Source: Pelomicrobium sp036803785 (lineage in GTDB: Bacteria > Pseudomonadota > Gammaproteobacteria > Burkholderiales > UBA6910). Taken from it: a DNA stretch of 6,807 nt. Below, in pieces: positions 1 to 5,370 of this stretch. The stretch spans positions 1-6,807 of the forward strand of contig NZ_DAIRTR010000148.1 in the NCBI RefSeq assembly GCF_036803785.1, in the 5' to 3' direction. The first letter of the stretch is position 1, and each line of letters opens with the position of its first letter. The notes beneath the pieces are model-generated. The model saw nothing but the letters and a program-made list of their open reading frames with translations. It had not been told where the DNA came from and made no database searches. The position numbers and the translations under genes were made by a program.

Positions 1-771
1 CAAAAGCGCCTTGCGTGCTCGGCGCATCGCGGTGAAAAAATGTTCATCGCCTCCCTGCACGGCCTCTCCAGCAAGGCAGTGCACCTTGATGGTGATGGCC
101 CGGCGCTCCTTGGGCGCCAGCTCGAAAGAGTACCAGGCACGGTGGGCACTGAGCTGGTCCGGTCTAGGCTCGAAGCAAAGTCGCGTAGCACGGGCCAATC
201 CGTCCAGCGATCCATAGGTAAACGTCACCGTGCCCCCATCGCCGAGGGTCGCTATCACCTGCCCCCGCCGGGCGCGGCGGAAGCCCCGGATCTCGAACAA
301 ATCGGCGAAATCGGCATCGAAGTCCAGCGCTAGGCGGACCTCATGGGGGCGATCGCCGTAATTGCGAACGACCAGCATTTCGTAGCAGGCGGACTCCCAC
401 AGGAACTTGACCCGCGACACATGCAAAGTGTCCTTGGGCAGCACCAGTCTGCCCGCCTCGAATATGTCCGGGTTGGTGAGGTCCACGTTGAGCACGGCGT
501 TGTTGTTCTGCACCGTAGAGGAAAGCAGCAACGGTCGCCGCTCTTCGAGGCTCAGCACGAACCGCGAAAGGTAACGGGTATCTTGGTGGAAAATTCCTTC
601 CGGGCTGGACTCACCGGGCACCAGGTCCCCATAATGGTCGAACAGCGCGAACGTGTCGCCGTGCTTCAAGGTCCGGGGACGGCGCTCGGCGAGGGAGGAG
701 GTCGCCGGGATATAGAACTCGAGCATCGGTCCCTGAGAAAGCGCTTGCCCTGCATCCATGGCCTGTCCCAT
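1..771 (-). CDS. Glycogen debranching enzyme (amylo-alpha-1,6-glucosidase-like), N-terminal part; C-terminus off the left edge
   Basis: This open frame of 257 codons runs from an ATG at 771 off the left edge without a stop. It reads as the N-terminal domain found in bacterial amylo-alpha-1,6-glucosidase / glycogen debranching proteins: a LAERRPRTLKHGDTFALFD-type opening (residues 28-45), then the characteristic GIFHQDTRYLSRF stretch (59-71) and an NNNAVLNVDLTNPD segment (89-102). Family members are usually about 700 residues, with the catalytic (alpha/alpha)6-barrel in the C-terminal half, so no catalytic residue is visible here. The expected role is hydrolysis of alpha-1,6 branches in glycogen or related alpha-glucans in the cytoplasm; substrate is inferred from family. 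The start lies 3 bases after the stop of the upstream glycosyltransferase, which suggests one transcript and translational coupling. In-frame ATGs at 759 and 726 are alternatives. The 726 start has AGGGA just upstream and begins at MLEFYIP, close to where the conserved part begins. Confidence 0.85.
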   Translation of the reverse strand, partial: MGQAMDAGQALSQGPMLEFYIPATSSLAERRPRTLKHGDTFALFDHYGDLVPGESSPEGIFHQDTRYLSRFVLSLEERRPLLLSSTVQNNNAVLNVDLTNPDIFEAGRLVLPKDTLHVSRVKFLWESACYEMLVVRNYGDRPHEVRLALDFDADFADLFEIRGFRRARRGQVIATLGDGGTVTFTYGSLDGLARATRLCFEPRPDQLSAHRAWYSFELAPKERRAITIKVHCLAGEAVQGGDEHFFTAMRRARKALL

Positions 772-774
772 TGC

Positions 775-1824
775 TTATGCCGCCCGCGCCGTCGTCTCTC
801 GGGCGATGAGCGTCTGATAAAGAGCAAGGTAATCCCGCGCCATGCGCTCCGCGGAAAAGCGCTGCTCGAAGCGCCGCCGCACGGCCGTCCGATCCAGCAT
901 GTGAATCCGCCGCACGGCCTCCACCGCGGCATCGATCGACTCCACGATAAAGCCCGACAGCCCCGGCTCCACCACCTCGGGCACCGAGCCGCAGCGCCAG
1001 GCAATCACCGGAGTGCCGCAGGACATGGCCTCGATCATCACCAGCCCGAAGGGCTCGGGCCAGTCGATGGGGAAGAGAAGCCCCAGGGCGTTTCCCAGAA
1101 ACTCGGCCTTCTGCGCTTCGTCGATCTCGCCGATGAACTCCACGTGGGGGGCGGAAAGGAGCGGTTCGATCCGCTCCCGGAAATAGGCTTCGTCCACCTT
1201 GTCCACCTTGGCGGCGATCCTGAGCCGCACGCCTGCCCGCCGGGCGATCTCGATGGCTCGGTCCGGGCGTTTCTCGGGAGAAATACGCCCGAGAAACGCG
1301 AAATAGTCCCCTTTCGGGCTGGGATTGAACGGGCATACGTCACGCGGCAATCCATGGTAGACCGTGCCGATCCAGTTCACGGGAGGCATGGGCAGCCGCT
1401 GATGGTCTGAAATGGACACGAGGGGCATTTCCCGGAACTCCCGGTAGACCGCTTGGAGGTCAGGTAGATCGAGGCGACCATGCAGTGTGGTCAGGGTCTT
1501 GCCGGCGATCGTCCGGAAGATGGGGAAATGAAGAAAATCGACGTGGAAATGGAGGATATCGAAACGCTCGGCCTGCTGCCGCACCTGCTCAAGCTGCAGG
1601 ATCACATAGGGAAGCGGCTCCTTGACCCGGGGATTGAGCCTGAGCGCCTCCGGTACGCTCGCCACCAGCCTGGCGGAAGTGACCGAGTCACCGCTCGCGA
1701 ACAGCGTGACCTCATGCCCCTGCCGCGCGAGCTCTTCCGTGAGATAGTAAACGACCCGCTCGGTGCCTCCGTAGAGCCGGGGTGGAACACGTTCGATCAG
1801 TGGAGCGATTTGCGCGATCCTCAT
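775..1824 (-). CDS. GT4-family glycosyltransferase (group 1, GT-B fold)
   Basis: The 349-residue protein has the layout of a retaining GT4 glycosyltransferase. The N-terminus MRIAQIAPLIERVPPRLYGG (1-20) leads into GTERVVYYLTEEL, the acceptor-side Rossmann start with its glycine loop. The linker region has GRISPEKRPD (179-188). The C-terminal nucleotide-sugar domain carries EPFGLVMIEAMSCGTPVIAW (257-276), whose two glutamates (257 and 265) form the E-x7-E motif of the family. There is no signal peptide, so it acts in the cytoplasm or at the inner membrane face. The open frame extends upstream to 1962, but those 46 residues are Arg/Pro-rich and unlike the family, whose members start as MRIAQIAP, so I use the ATG at 1824 despite a weak ribosome site. 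The sugar donor and acceptor cannot be read from sequence. The adjacent debranching enzyme suggests glycogen, trehalose or other alpha-glucan metabolism, but a polysaccharide role is possible. Confidence 0.9.
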   Translation of the reverse strand: MRIAQIAPLIERVPPRLYGGTERVVYYLTEELARQGHEVTLFASGDSVTSARLVASVPEALRLNPRVKEPLPYVILQLEQVRQQAERFDILHFHVDFLHFPIFRTIAGKTLTTLHGRLDLPDLQAVYREFREMPLVSISDHQRLPMPPVNWIGTVYHGLPRDVCPFNPSPKGDYFAFLGRISPEKRPDRAIEIARRAGVRLRIAAKVDKVDEAYFRERIEPLLSAPHVEFIGEIDEAQKAEFLGNALGLLFPIDWPEPFGLVMIEAMSCGTPVIAWRCGSVPEVVEPGLSGFIVESIDAAVEAVRRIHMLDRTAVRRRFEQRFSAERMARDYLALYQTLIARETTARAA

Positions 1825-1921
1825 ACACGGTGCAAGACACCAGACGGCGCAGCGCTCACGAGCTCGGCGCTTGCGCCGATCCTCGATGACTGTCCCTTGC
1901 TTGCTCGGTCGTCCTAGCGCT

Positions 1922-1937
1922 GGGGGCACGAGCCCCC
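1922..1937. other. GC hairpin in the leader of the minus-strand unit
   Basis: GGGGGC (1922-1927), loop ACGA (1928-1931) and GCCCCC (1932-1937) form a perfect 6-bp stem on a tetraloop. Neither strand has a T-run after it, so a standard terminator is not supported. It could be a leader structure or a protein-binding site. Confidence 0.4.
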
Positions 1938-1976
1938 CTGCCGAAGGACTGGGCCATGGCAAGCCAAGACCAAAAA

Positions 1977-2006
1977 ATCATTAGGGATTGCTGCCGCGAA
2001 ATTCAA
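1977..2006 (-). promoter_or_regulatory. Possible sigma-70 promoter for the glycosyltransferase/debranching unit
   Basis: On the minus strand TTGAAT (2006-2001) matches the -35 consensus TTGACA at 4 of 6 positions. After an 18-base spacer AATGAT (1982-1977) matches the -10 consensus TATAAT at 4 of 6. The site sits in the most AT-rich patch of the intergenic region and points toward the glycosyltransferase start at 1824. It would give a leader of about 145 bases containing both GC hairpins. The match is modest and unsupported by anything else. Confidence 0.3.
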
Positions 2007-2147
2007 GGGGGCCGACGACGAGGCGCCGTTCGAGTCGCCTTCTCGCGCCCGAGCAGGCGTCCTTTCCGTGTTACCATGGGATAAAAGTCCGTCCGGGCCG
2101 CAGCCCCCAACCCTGCCGCGCGGGTCTTGCCCTCCGGAACGAAAGTC

Positions 2148-3788
2148 ATGACTTTCACGCAACCGCCCCCCGCCTTGGGTCATCCGTTCGATGACGATTG
2201 GATGCTCCGCTCCCACCTGACCCGGGTGCTGCCGCCGGAGGTGAGCGCGGACGTGCTTCCCGCCCTGCGGGCCTTGGGCGAGCGCTGCGCCAAAGAGCTC
2301 TATCCCCTCCAGCTCGCCGATCGGCTTAACGAGCCGGTGCTCATCCAGTGGGACGCTTGGGGCAACCGCATCGACCGCATCGAACTCACCCGGGTATGGC
2401 AGGTGGCCGAACGGCTGGCAGCCGAGCACGCCGTGGTGGCGACCGCCTACGAGGCTCGGCATGGGGCCTTCTCCCGGGTGCACCAGTTTGCCCTAGCCTA
2501 TCTCTTCGCCCCCGCCACCGACATGTACGCCTGTCCCCTGGCCATGACCGACGGGGCGGCCCGCACCCTCCTCACCTTGGGCAGTCGGGACCTCATCGAG
2601 CGAGCAGTTCCGCGCCTCACCAGCCGAGACCCGGCGCGGTTTTGGACCTCGGGTCAGTGGATGACGGAGCTCGCCGGCGGCTCCGACGTGGGCCGCTCGG
2701 AAACGGCCGCACGCCAAGACCCGGACGGCACCTGGCGGCTCTACGGACGCAAGTGGTTCACCTCGGCCGTCACTGCCCCCATGGCCCTTGTCCTCGCCCG
2801 GCCCGAGGGCAATCCCCCGGGCGGGCGCGGCCTCGCCTTGTTCTACGTGGAAACCCGCGACGCGCAAGGGCGCCCGAACCGCTTCCAGGTGGACCGCCTC
2901 AAGGATAAGCTGGGGACCCGCAAGCTCCCCACTGCTGAGCTCACCCTAGAGGGTACACCGGCGCTGCCCGTGGCGGGGCTGAGGGAGGGTGTGCGCCACA
3001 TCGCACCCATGCTCAACCTCACCCGGCTGTGGAACAGTGTCAGCGCGGCGGCCTCCATGGCCCGGGGCCTGGCCTTGGCTTGGGATTACGCCCGCAAGCG
3101 GGTCGCCTTCGGTGCACCCCTCGCGGAGCTACCCCTGCACGCGGAGACTCTCCTGCAGCTGGAAGCGGAGTTCGCCGCCGCGTTCCAGTTGACCTTTTAC
3201 CTGGTGGAGCTCCAGGGCCGGCAAGAAGCGGGAGAGATCGGCGAGGTAGAGGCCTTGCGGCTGCGGCTGCTCACGCCCATTGCCAAGCTCTTGACCGCCA
3301 AGCAGGCCATCGCCGTGGCAAGCGAAGTGCTGGAGTGCTTCGGCGGCGCGGGCTATCTGGAGGACACCGGGCTGCCGGCGCTTTTGCGCGACTGCCAGGT
3401 GCTTTCCATTTGGGAAGGAACCACCAATGTACTTTCCCTCGATGCCCTGCGGGCATTGAAGGCGACGGGCGGTCTTACCTCCATCGAAGATCTGCTGGCC
3501 CGACTGCGCCCCGGCATTGAAGAGGCCGCGCTCCACCGGGTCTTCGACGTGGCGGAGGCGGCCCTGGGCCACGCCCGGCACTGGCTCGCCCGAGCCGAGC
3601 AAGCTGGCCCCCCGGTCCTGGAGGCCGGCGCCCGGCGCTTTGCCATGACCCTGGGACGGGCCGTCGCGGCCGCCCTCCTCGCCCGCCACGCCCAGTGGTG
3701 CCTGGATCGAGAGGGAGATGGCCGCTGCCGGGGAGCCGCCCGTCGCTTTGCCGCCACGCCAATCGACCAGATTCAGGAAGATTCTTGA
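2148..3788 (+). CDS. Acyl-CoA dehydrogenase, AidB-like subfamily
   Basis: The 546-residue flavoprotein matches AidB-type acyl-CoA dehydrogenases (E. coli AidB is about 540) rather than the usual roughly 380-residue enzymes. Visible motifs are MTDGAARTL (133-141), the FAD-binding WMTELAGGSDVGRSE (171-185), RKWFTSA (201-207), RVAFGAPLAELPLH (318-331), ECFGGAGYLED (396-406) and the catalytic-base motif IWEGTTNVLSLDAL (421-434) with Glu423. A helical extension (about 440-546) follows, which in AidB forms the extra C-terminal domain. It should oxidise an acyl-CoA thioester at the alpha-beta bond using FAD in the cytoplasm. The true substrate is unknown, and AidB itself is linked to alkylation stress. 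I choose the ATG at 2148, with GGAA 8 bases upstream, over a TTG at 2127 that adds only 7 residues. No beta-oxidation partner or electron-transfer flavoprotein gene is adjacent, so it seems to be a stand-alone gene. Confidence 0.88.
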   Translation: MTFTQPPPALGHPFDDDWMLRSHLTRVLPPEVSADVLPALRALGERCAKELYPLQLADRLNEPVLIQWDAWGNRIDRIELTRVWQVAERLAAEHAVVATAYEARHGAFSRVHQFALAYLFAPATDMYACPLAMTDGAARTLLTLGSRDLIERAVPRLTSRDPARFWTSGQWMTELAGGSDVGRSETAARQDPDGTWRLYGRKWFTSAVTAPMALVLARPEGNPPGGRGLALFYVETRDAQGRPNRFQVDRLKDKLGTRKLPTAELTLEGTPALPVAGLREGVRHIAPMLNLTRLWNSVSAAASMARGLALAWDYARKRVAFGAPLAELPLHAETLLQLEAEFAAAFQLTFYLVELQGRQEAGEIGEVEALRLRLLTPIAKLLTAKQAIAVASEVLECFGGAGYLEDTGLPALLRDCQVLSIWEGTTNVLSLDALRALKATGGLTSIEDLLARLRPGIEEAALHRVFDVAEAALGHARHWLARAEQAGPPVLEAGARRFAMTLGRAVAAALLARHAQWCLDREGDGRCRGAARRFAATPIDQIQEDS

Positions 3789-3796
3789 CGCCGCCT

Positions 3797-3819
3797 CGCC
3801 CCGGCGGGCCACCGGGGTG
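3797..3819 (+). terminator. Possible hairpin terminator after the acyl-CoA dehydrogenase
   Basis: CGCCCCGG (3797-3804) can pair with CCGGGGTG (3812-3819) as an 8-bp stem with one G-T pair and a 7-base loop, 8 bases after the stop codon. No T-run follows, so intrinsic termination is uncertain. Its position between the gene and the downstream operator-like sites is what supports it. Confidence 0.35.
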
Positions 3820-3831
3820 CCTGGAATTTCC

Positions 3832-3848
3832 GTTCAGCCCCGGTTCAG
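3832..3848 (+). promoter_or_regulatory. Upstream tandem operator-like site GTTCAG-N5-GTTCAG
   Basis: GTTCAG at 3832-3837 is repeated at 3843-3848, an 11-bp period that places both hexamers on one DNA face. Direct hexamer repeats with this period are the usual sites of OmpR/PhoB-family response regulators, including PhoP, whose enteric box is GTTTA-like repeats with 11-bp spacing. The same arrangement recurs 70 bases downstream. Only a poor -10-like CATTCT (3860-3865) lies at the expected distance, so this copy may be an auxiliary binding site rather than a promoter core. Confidence 0.55.
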
Positions 3849-3901
3849 TGACCTCGCTGCATTCTGCCTCCCGCGTACCGGCAGCCCCCCCGCGCCCAAC
3901 C

Positions 3902-3935
3902 GTTCAGCGGCGGTTCAGGGAGCCGGGCGTAGGAT
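3902..3935 (+). promoter_or_regulatory. Proximal GTTCAG-N5-GTTCAG site with -10 element: likely regulated promoter of the 3969 gene
   Basis: GTTCAG at 3902-3907 and 3913-3918 form an 11-bp direct repeat. A -10-like TAGGAT (3930-3935, 4 of 6 consensus bases) begins 11 bases after the second hexamer. In enteric PhoP-activated promoters the PhoP box replaces the -35 element at about this distance from the -10, so the geometry fits activation by a PhoP-like regulator. Transcription would start near 3942, giving a leader of about 27 bases with the strong ribosome site at 3957-3962. The PhoP-like gene in this window is the natural candidate regulator, by inference. Confidence 0.55.
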
Positions 3936-3968
3936 GCAAAACGTGGAAACGGAAAAAGGAGGCTCGAC

Positions 3969-4289
3969 ATGAAAAAGCTTCGCAAGCTCGCCCTGCTGGG
4001 CTCTGCCTTGGCACTGACGGCTGGCCTGGCGGCTGCTCCGGCGGTGGCCCAGGCCCACGGCGGAGACTGGCACCCCGAGCATCCCTGGAAAGATGACCAT
4101 GGGAAGAAACGCCATCACTGGAAGCACCATGGCTGGGTGCCTCCCGGGCACCGGTACTATCACTATTATGAGTACGGCCCACCCCGGGTGATCTACCGGC
4201 CCTACTACAAGGAGTATCACCACTACTACCCCCGCCACTACGACCGCCGCGGGAGCGATGTCACCATCATCTGGCGCGGTCGTTTCTGA
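3969..4289 (+). CDS. Secreted His/Tyr-rich small protein of unknown function
   Basis: The 106-residue product has a clear signal peptide: a basic start MKKLRKLA, a hydrophobic core, and a likely Ala-x-Ala cleavage (AQA) after residue 29. The mature part of 77 residues holds 13 histidines and 12 tyrosines, arranged as HH pairs (RHHWKHHG, 49-56) and then YY/HY runs (RYYHYYEY, 63-70; YHHYYPRHY, 79-87), with no cysteine. I do not recognise a named family. Short exported proteins of this composition are common in proteobacteria and often suspected to bind metals, but nothing here proves it. The start is fixed by AGGAGG (3957-3962), 6 bases before the ATG. It follows directly on the tandem GTTCAG sites and is probably co-transcribed with the glycine-zipper gene, which starts 33 bases after its stop. 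Confidence 0.85.
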   Translation: MKKLRKLALLGSALALTAGLAAAPAVAQAHGGDWHPEHPWKDDHGKKRHHWKHHGWVPPGHRYYHYYEYGPPRVIYRPYYKEYHHYYPRHYDRRGSDVTIIWRGRF

Positions 4290-4322
4290 GCCAGCCAGAG
4301 CGTGATACGAAAGGAGGTTGCC

Positions 4323-4841
4323 ATGTGGAAGAAAAAGATCGCCTTGGTCACGGCGCTCACTCTGGTCACTGCCCCGGCCTGGTCCTACGAGGCATACCAG
4401 GATTTCGATTACGCCAAGGTGAAAAGCGTCACTCCCCGCTATGAACGGGTGAACATGCCACGGGAGGAATGCTGGACCGAGCGCGTCCCCGGCGGCTACC
4501 GCGAAACGCGGGGGCCCGACAACTACTTGGGCCCCATCATCGGTGGCATCGCGGGCGGTCTCCTGGGCTCCACCGTGGGCAAGGGCAGCGGAAAGCATGT
4601 GGCCATCGGCGCCGGTGCGGTCGCCGGCACGATCGTCGGCGCGCAACTGTCGCGCAACGAGGCCTACGCCTACGAGCCGCCCCACGACGTGCAACGCTGC
4701 CGCGTAGTGGACCGGTGGGAGAAGCGCATCGCGGACTACGAGGTGACTTACCAGTATGCAGGCCGCACTTACACCACGGTGCTGCCCTACGATCCGGGCC
4801 CCCGCCTGCGGGTGCGGGTGTCGGTGGAACCGGCCGAGTGA
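4323..4841 (+). CDS. Exported glycine-zipper 2TM-domain protein (17 kDa antigen-like / UmoD-like)
   Basis: The 172-residue protein starts with a signal peptide (MWKKKIALVT, hydrophobic to about residue 20, probable cleavage after AWS). A Tyr/Val-rich segment follows, then a glycine zipper from about 70 to 106 with repeated G-x3-G spacing (GPIIGGIAGGLLGSTVGKGSG, then AIGAGAVAGTIVGAQL), typical of proteins inserted in or packed against the envelope membranes. Cys50 (REECWTE) and Cys126 (VQRCRVVD) flank the zipper and could form a disulphide in the periplasm. The tail YEVTYQYAGRTYTTVLPYDP (139-158) is a conserved feature of this family. The exact role is not known; the related UmoD of Proteus affects envelope signalling. 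The frame opens at a GTG at 4302, but AAAGGAGG at 4310-4317, 5 bases before the ATG at 4323, settles the start. There is no lipobox cysteine, so it is not a lipoprotein. Confidence 0.88.
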   Translation: MWKKKIALVTALTLVTAPAWSYEAYQDFDYAKVKSVTPRYERVNMPREECWTERVPGGYRETRGPDNYLGPIIGGIAGGLLGSTVGKGSGKHVAIGAGAVAGTIVGAQLSRNEAYAYEPPHDVQRCRVVDRWEKRIADYEVTYQYAGRTYTTVLPYDPGPRLRVRVSVEPAE

Positions 4842-4847
4842 GTACTG

Positions 4848-4890
4848 GGCGGTCCCCGGCGGGAGAGGGTTCGGCGGGGCCGCCTTTCTG
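4848..4890 (+). terminator. Rho-independent-type terminator after the glycine-zipper gene
   Basis: GGCGGTCCC (4848-4856) pairs with GGGGCCGCC (4876-4884) as a 9-bp GC stem containing one T-G pair, with a 19-base loop. It is followed at once by TTTCTG (4885-4890) and TT. It begins 6 bases after the stop codon, so it should separate the 3969-4841 transcript from the PepSY-phoPQ genes. The loop is long and the T-tract imperfect, so read-through is possible. Confidence 0.6.
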
Positions 4891-4907
4891 TTAAAGTTCG
4901 CTTTAAT
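4890..4907 (+). promoter_or_regulatory. AT-rich palindrome/hairpin with a -10-like element before the PepSY gene
   Basis: TTAAAG (4891-4896), loop TTCG and CTTTAA (4901-4906) make a perfect 6-bp inverted repeat in otherwise GC-rich DNA. TTTAAT at 4902-4907 matches the -10 consensus at 5 of 6 positions, but no -35 lies 16-18 bases upstream. It could be the promoter of the PepSY-phoPQ unit, an operator, or in RNA a small stem on a UUCG loop. A start here would give a very short leader to the ATG at 4928. Confidence 0.35.
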
Positions 4908-4927
4908 TGCCGGGGGTCGTCGTTGTG

Positions 4928-5305
4928 ATGCGGAAAAAAGGGTTCTCCGCCCACGCCTGGCTCGCCGCCGGGCTCGGGATTGCTCTGGGGGCGGCAAGCG
5001 CCGCCTGGGCCGACCACGATCGTTACGAGCCTCGTGACGACCGGCCGGAGCGCTACCAGCGCTACGCGCCCCGCGATGTCCTGCCCGGGGATTTCTATCG
5101 GGTGGATAAGCGGGACCGGGGATCCCGCTCCCCCCGGGACGAGGCGGCAGAGCGGGCCCGCCGGGAGACCGGCGGCCGGGTGCTCTCCATCGAGGAGCGC
5201 GCTCACCGGGACGACCGGGAGGGTTACCGGGTGCGGATCCTCACCCCGGAGGGGGAGGTCCGCTACTACGACGTGGGTCCGGGCAATGGGCGGGGGAGGC
5301 GTTGA
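4928..5305 (+). CDS. Exported PepSY-domain-like small protein
   Basis: The 125-residue product has a signal peptide (MRKKGFSAHAWLAAGLGIAL, cleavage likely after AWA at residue 28). A charged, Arg/Asp/Tyr-rich linker follows, then a single PepSY-like unit at about 71-117: helix DEAAERARRETGGRVLSIEE, then strands YRVRILTPEGEVRYYDV. Short one-domain PepSY proteins are commonly encoded beside two-component systems and are thought to act in the periplasm, possibly on the sensor or on peptidases; the molecular role is unproven. The start is ambiguous. The ATG at 4928 is preceded directly by a GTG at 4925 that sits 8 bases from GGGGG (4912-4916), and a TTG at 4907 is also in frame. All give the same mature protein. 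The next gene, phoP, begins 64 bases on, so the three genes may form one operon. Confidence 0.8.
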   Translation: MRKKGFSAHAWLAAGLGIALGAASAAWADHDRYEPRDDRPERYQRYAPRDVLPGDFYRVDKRDRGSRSPRDEAAERARRETGGRVLSIEERAHRDDREGYRVRILTPEGEVRYYDVGPGNGRGRR

Positions 5306-5353
5306 GACCGCCTCGATGGCAGGCACGTACCCGCCGTCTCGTCGCGCAAGGCG

Positions 5354-5370
5354 GTAAACCTTTTCTGAAG
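5354..5370 (-). promoter_or_regulatory. Degenerate inverted PhoP-box-like repeat overlapping the phoP start
   Basis: Read on the minus strand, CTTCAG (5370-5365) and GTTTAC (5359-5354) lie 11 bases apart. They match the upstream GTTCAG hexamer at 5 of 6 and 4 of 6 positions, and GTTTA is the core of the enteric PhoP box. The site overlaps the first base of the GTG start codon. Autoregulation would be a natural role, but the match is weak and may be chance. Confidence 0.25.

Larger units (their letters stand above)
1825..2147. other. Divergent intergenic region between the glycan unit and the acyl-CoA dehydrogenase
   Basis: This 323-base stretch separates divergently transcribed genes, so it should carry both promoters. 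I see no convincing gene: the open frames crossing it (for example 1914-2483 minus and 1988-2194 plus) have no family features and mostly continue over known genes. It contains a GC hairpin with a perfect 6-bp stem at 1922-1937 (GGGGGC, loop ACGA, GCCCCC) and a second at 1864-1879 (TCGGCG, loop CTTG, CGCCGA), both in the leader of the minus-strand unit. It also has an AT-richer patch at about 1970-2006. On the plus strand a GATAAA at 2080-2085 resembles a -10 element, but I find no matching -35. Confidence 0.6.

Noticed and set aside
611..1336. 241-codon minus-strand frame overlapping the glycosyltransferase in another frame
   Set aside because: It is an Arg/Ala/Gly-rich shadow. The GT4 motifs are all in the other frame.
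343..1410. 355-codon plus-strand open frame opposite the debranching and glycosyltransferase genes
   Set aside because: It is antisense to two well-supported genes, is Arg/His/Gly-rich without family motifs, and has no good ribosome site. Long antisense frames are expected in GC-rich coding DNA.
1825..1962. N-terminal extension of the glycosyltransferase frame to an upstream ATG at 1962
   Set aside because: The extra 46 residues are Arg/Pro-rich and unlike GT4 N-termini, while MRIAQIAP at 1824 is the typical start.
2080..2085. GATAAA as a -10 element for the acyl-CoA dehydrogenase gene
   Set aside because: There is no -35-like hexamer 16-18 bases upstream, so a promoter call is not supported.
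3129..3812. 227-codon minus-strand frame opposite the acyl-CoA dehydrogenase
   Set aside because: It is antisense to the catalytic half of a well-supported enzyme, with no recognisable motif.
3915..4997. 360-codon minus-strand open frame across the His/Tyr-rich, glycine-zipper and PepSY genes
   Set aside because: It runs antisense through three genes with signal peptides and strong ribosome sites and through the intergenic terminator. Its low-complexity Val/Gly/Pro content looks like the complement of GC-rich codons.
5331..5354. CCGCC/GGCGG pairing in the PepSY-phoP gap, considered as a terminator
   Set aside because: The stem is only 5 bp with a 14-base loop and the following TAAACCTTTT is not a clean T-tract. 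Co-transcription of the PepSY gene with phoP remains more likely.
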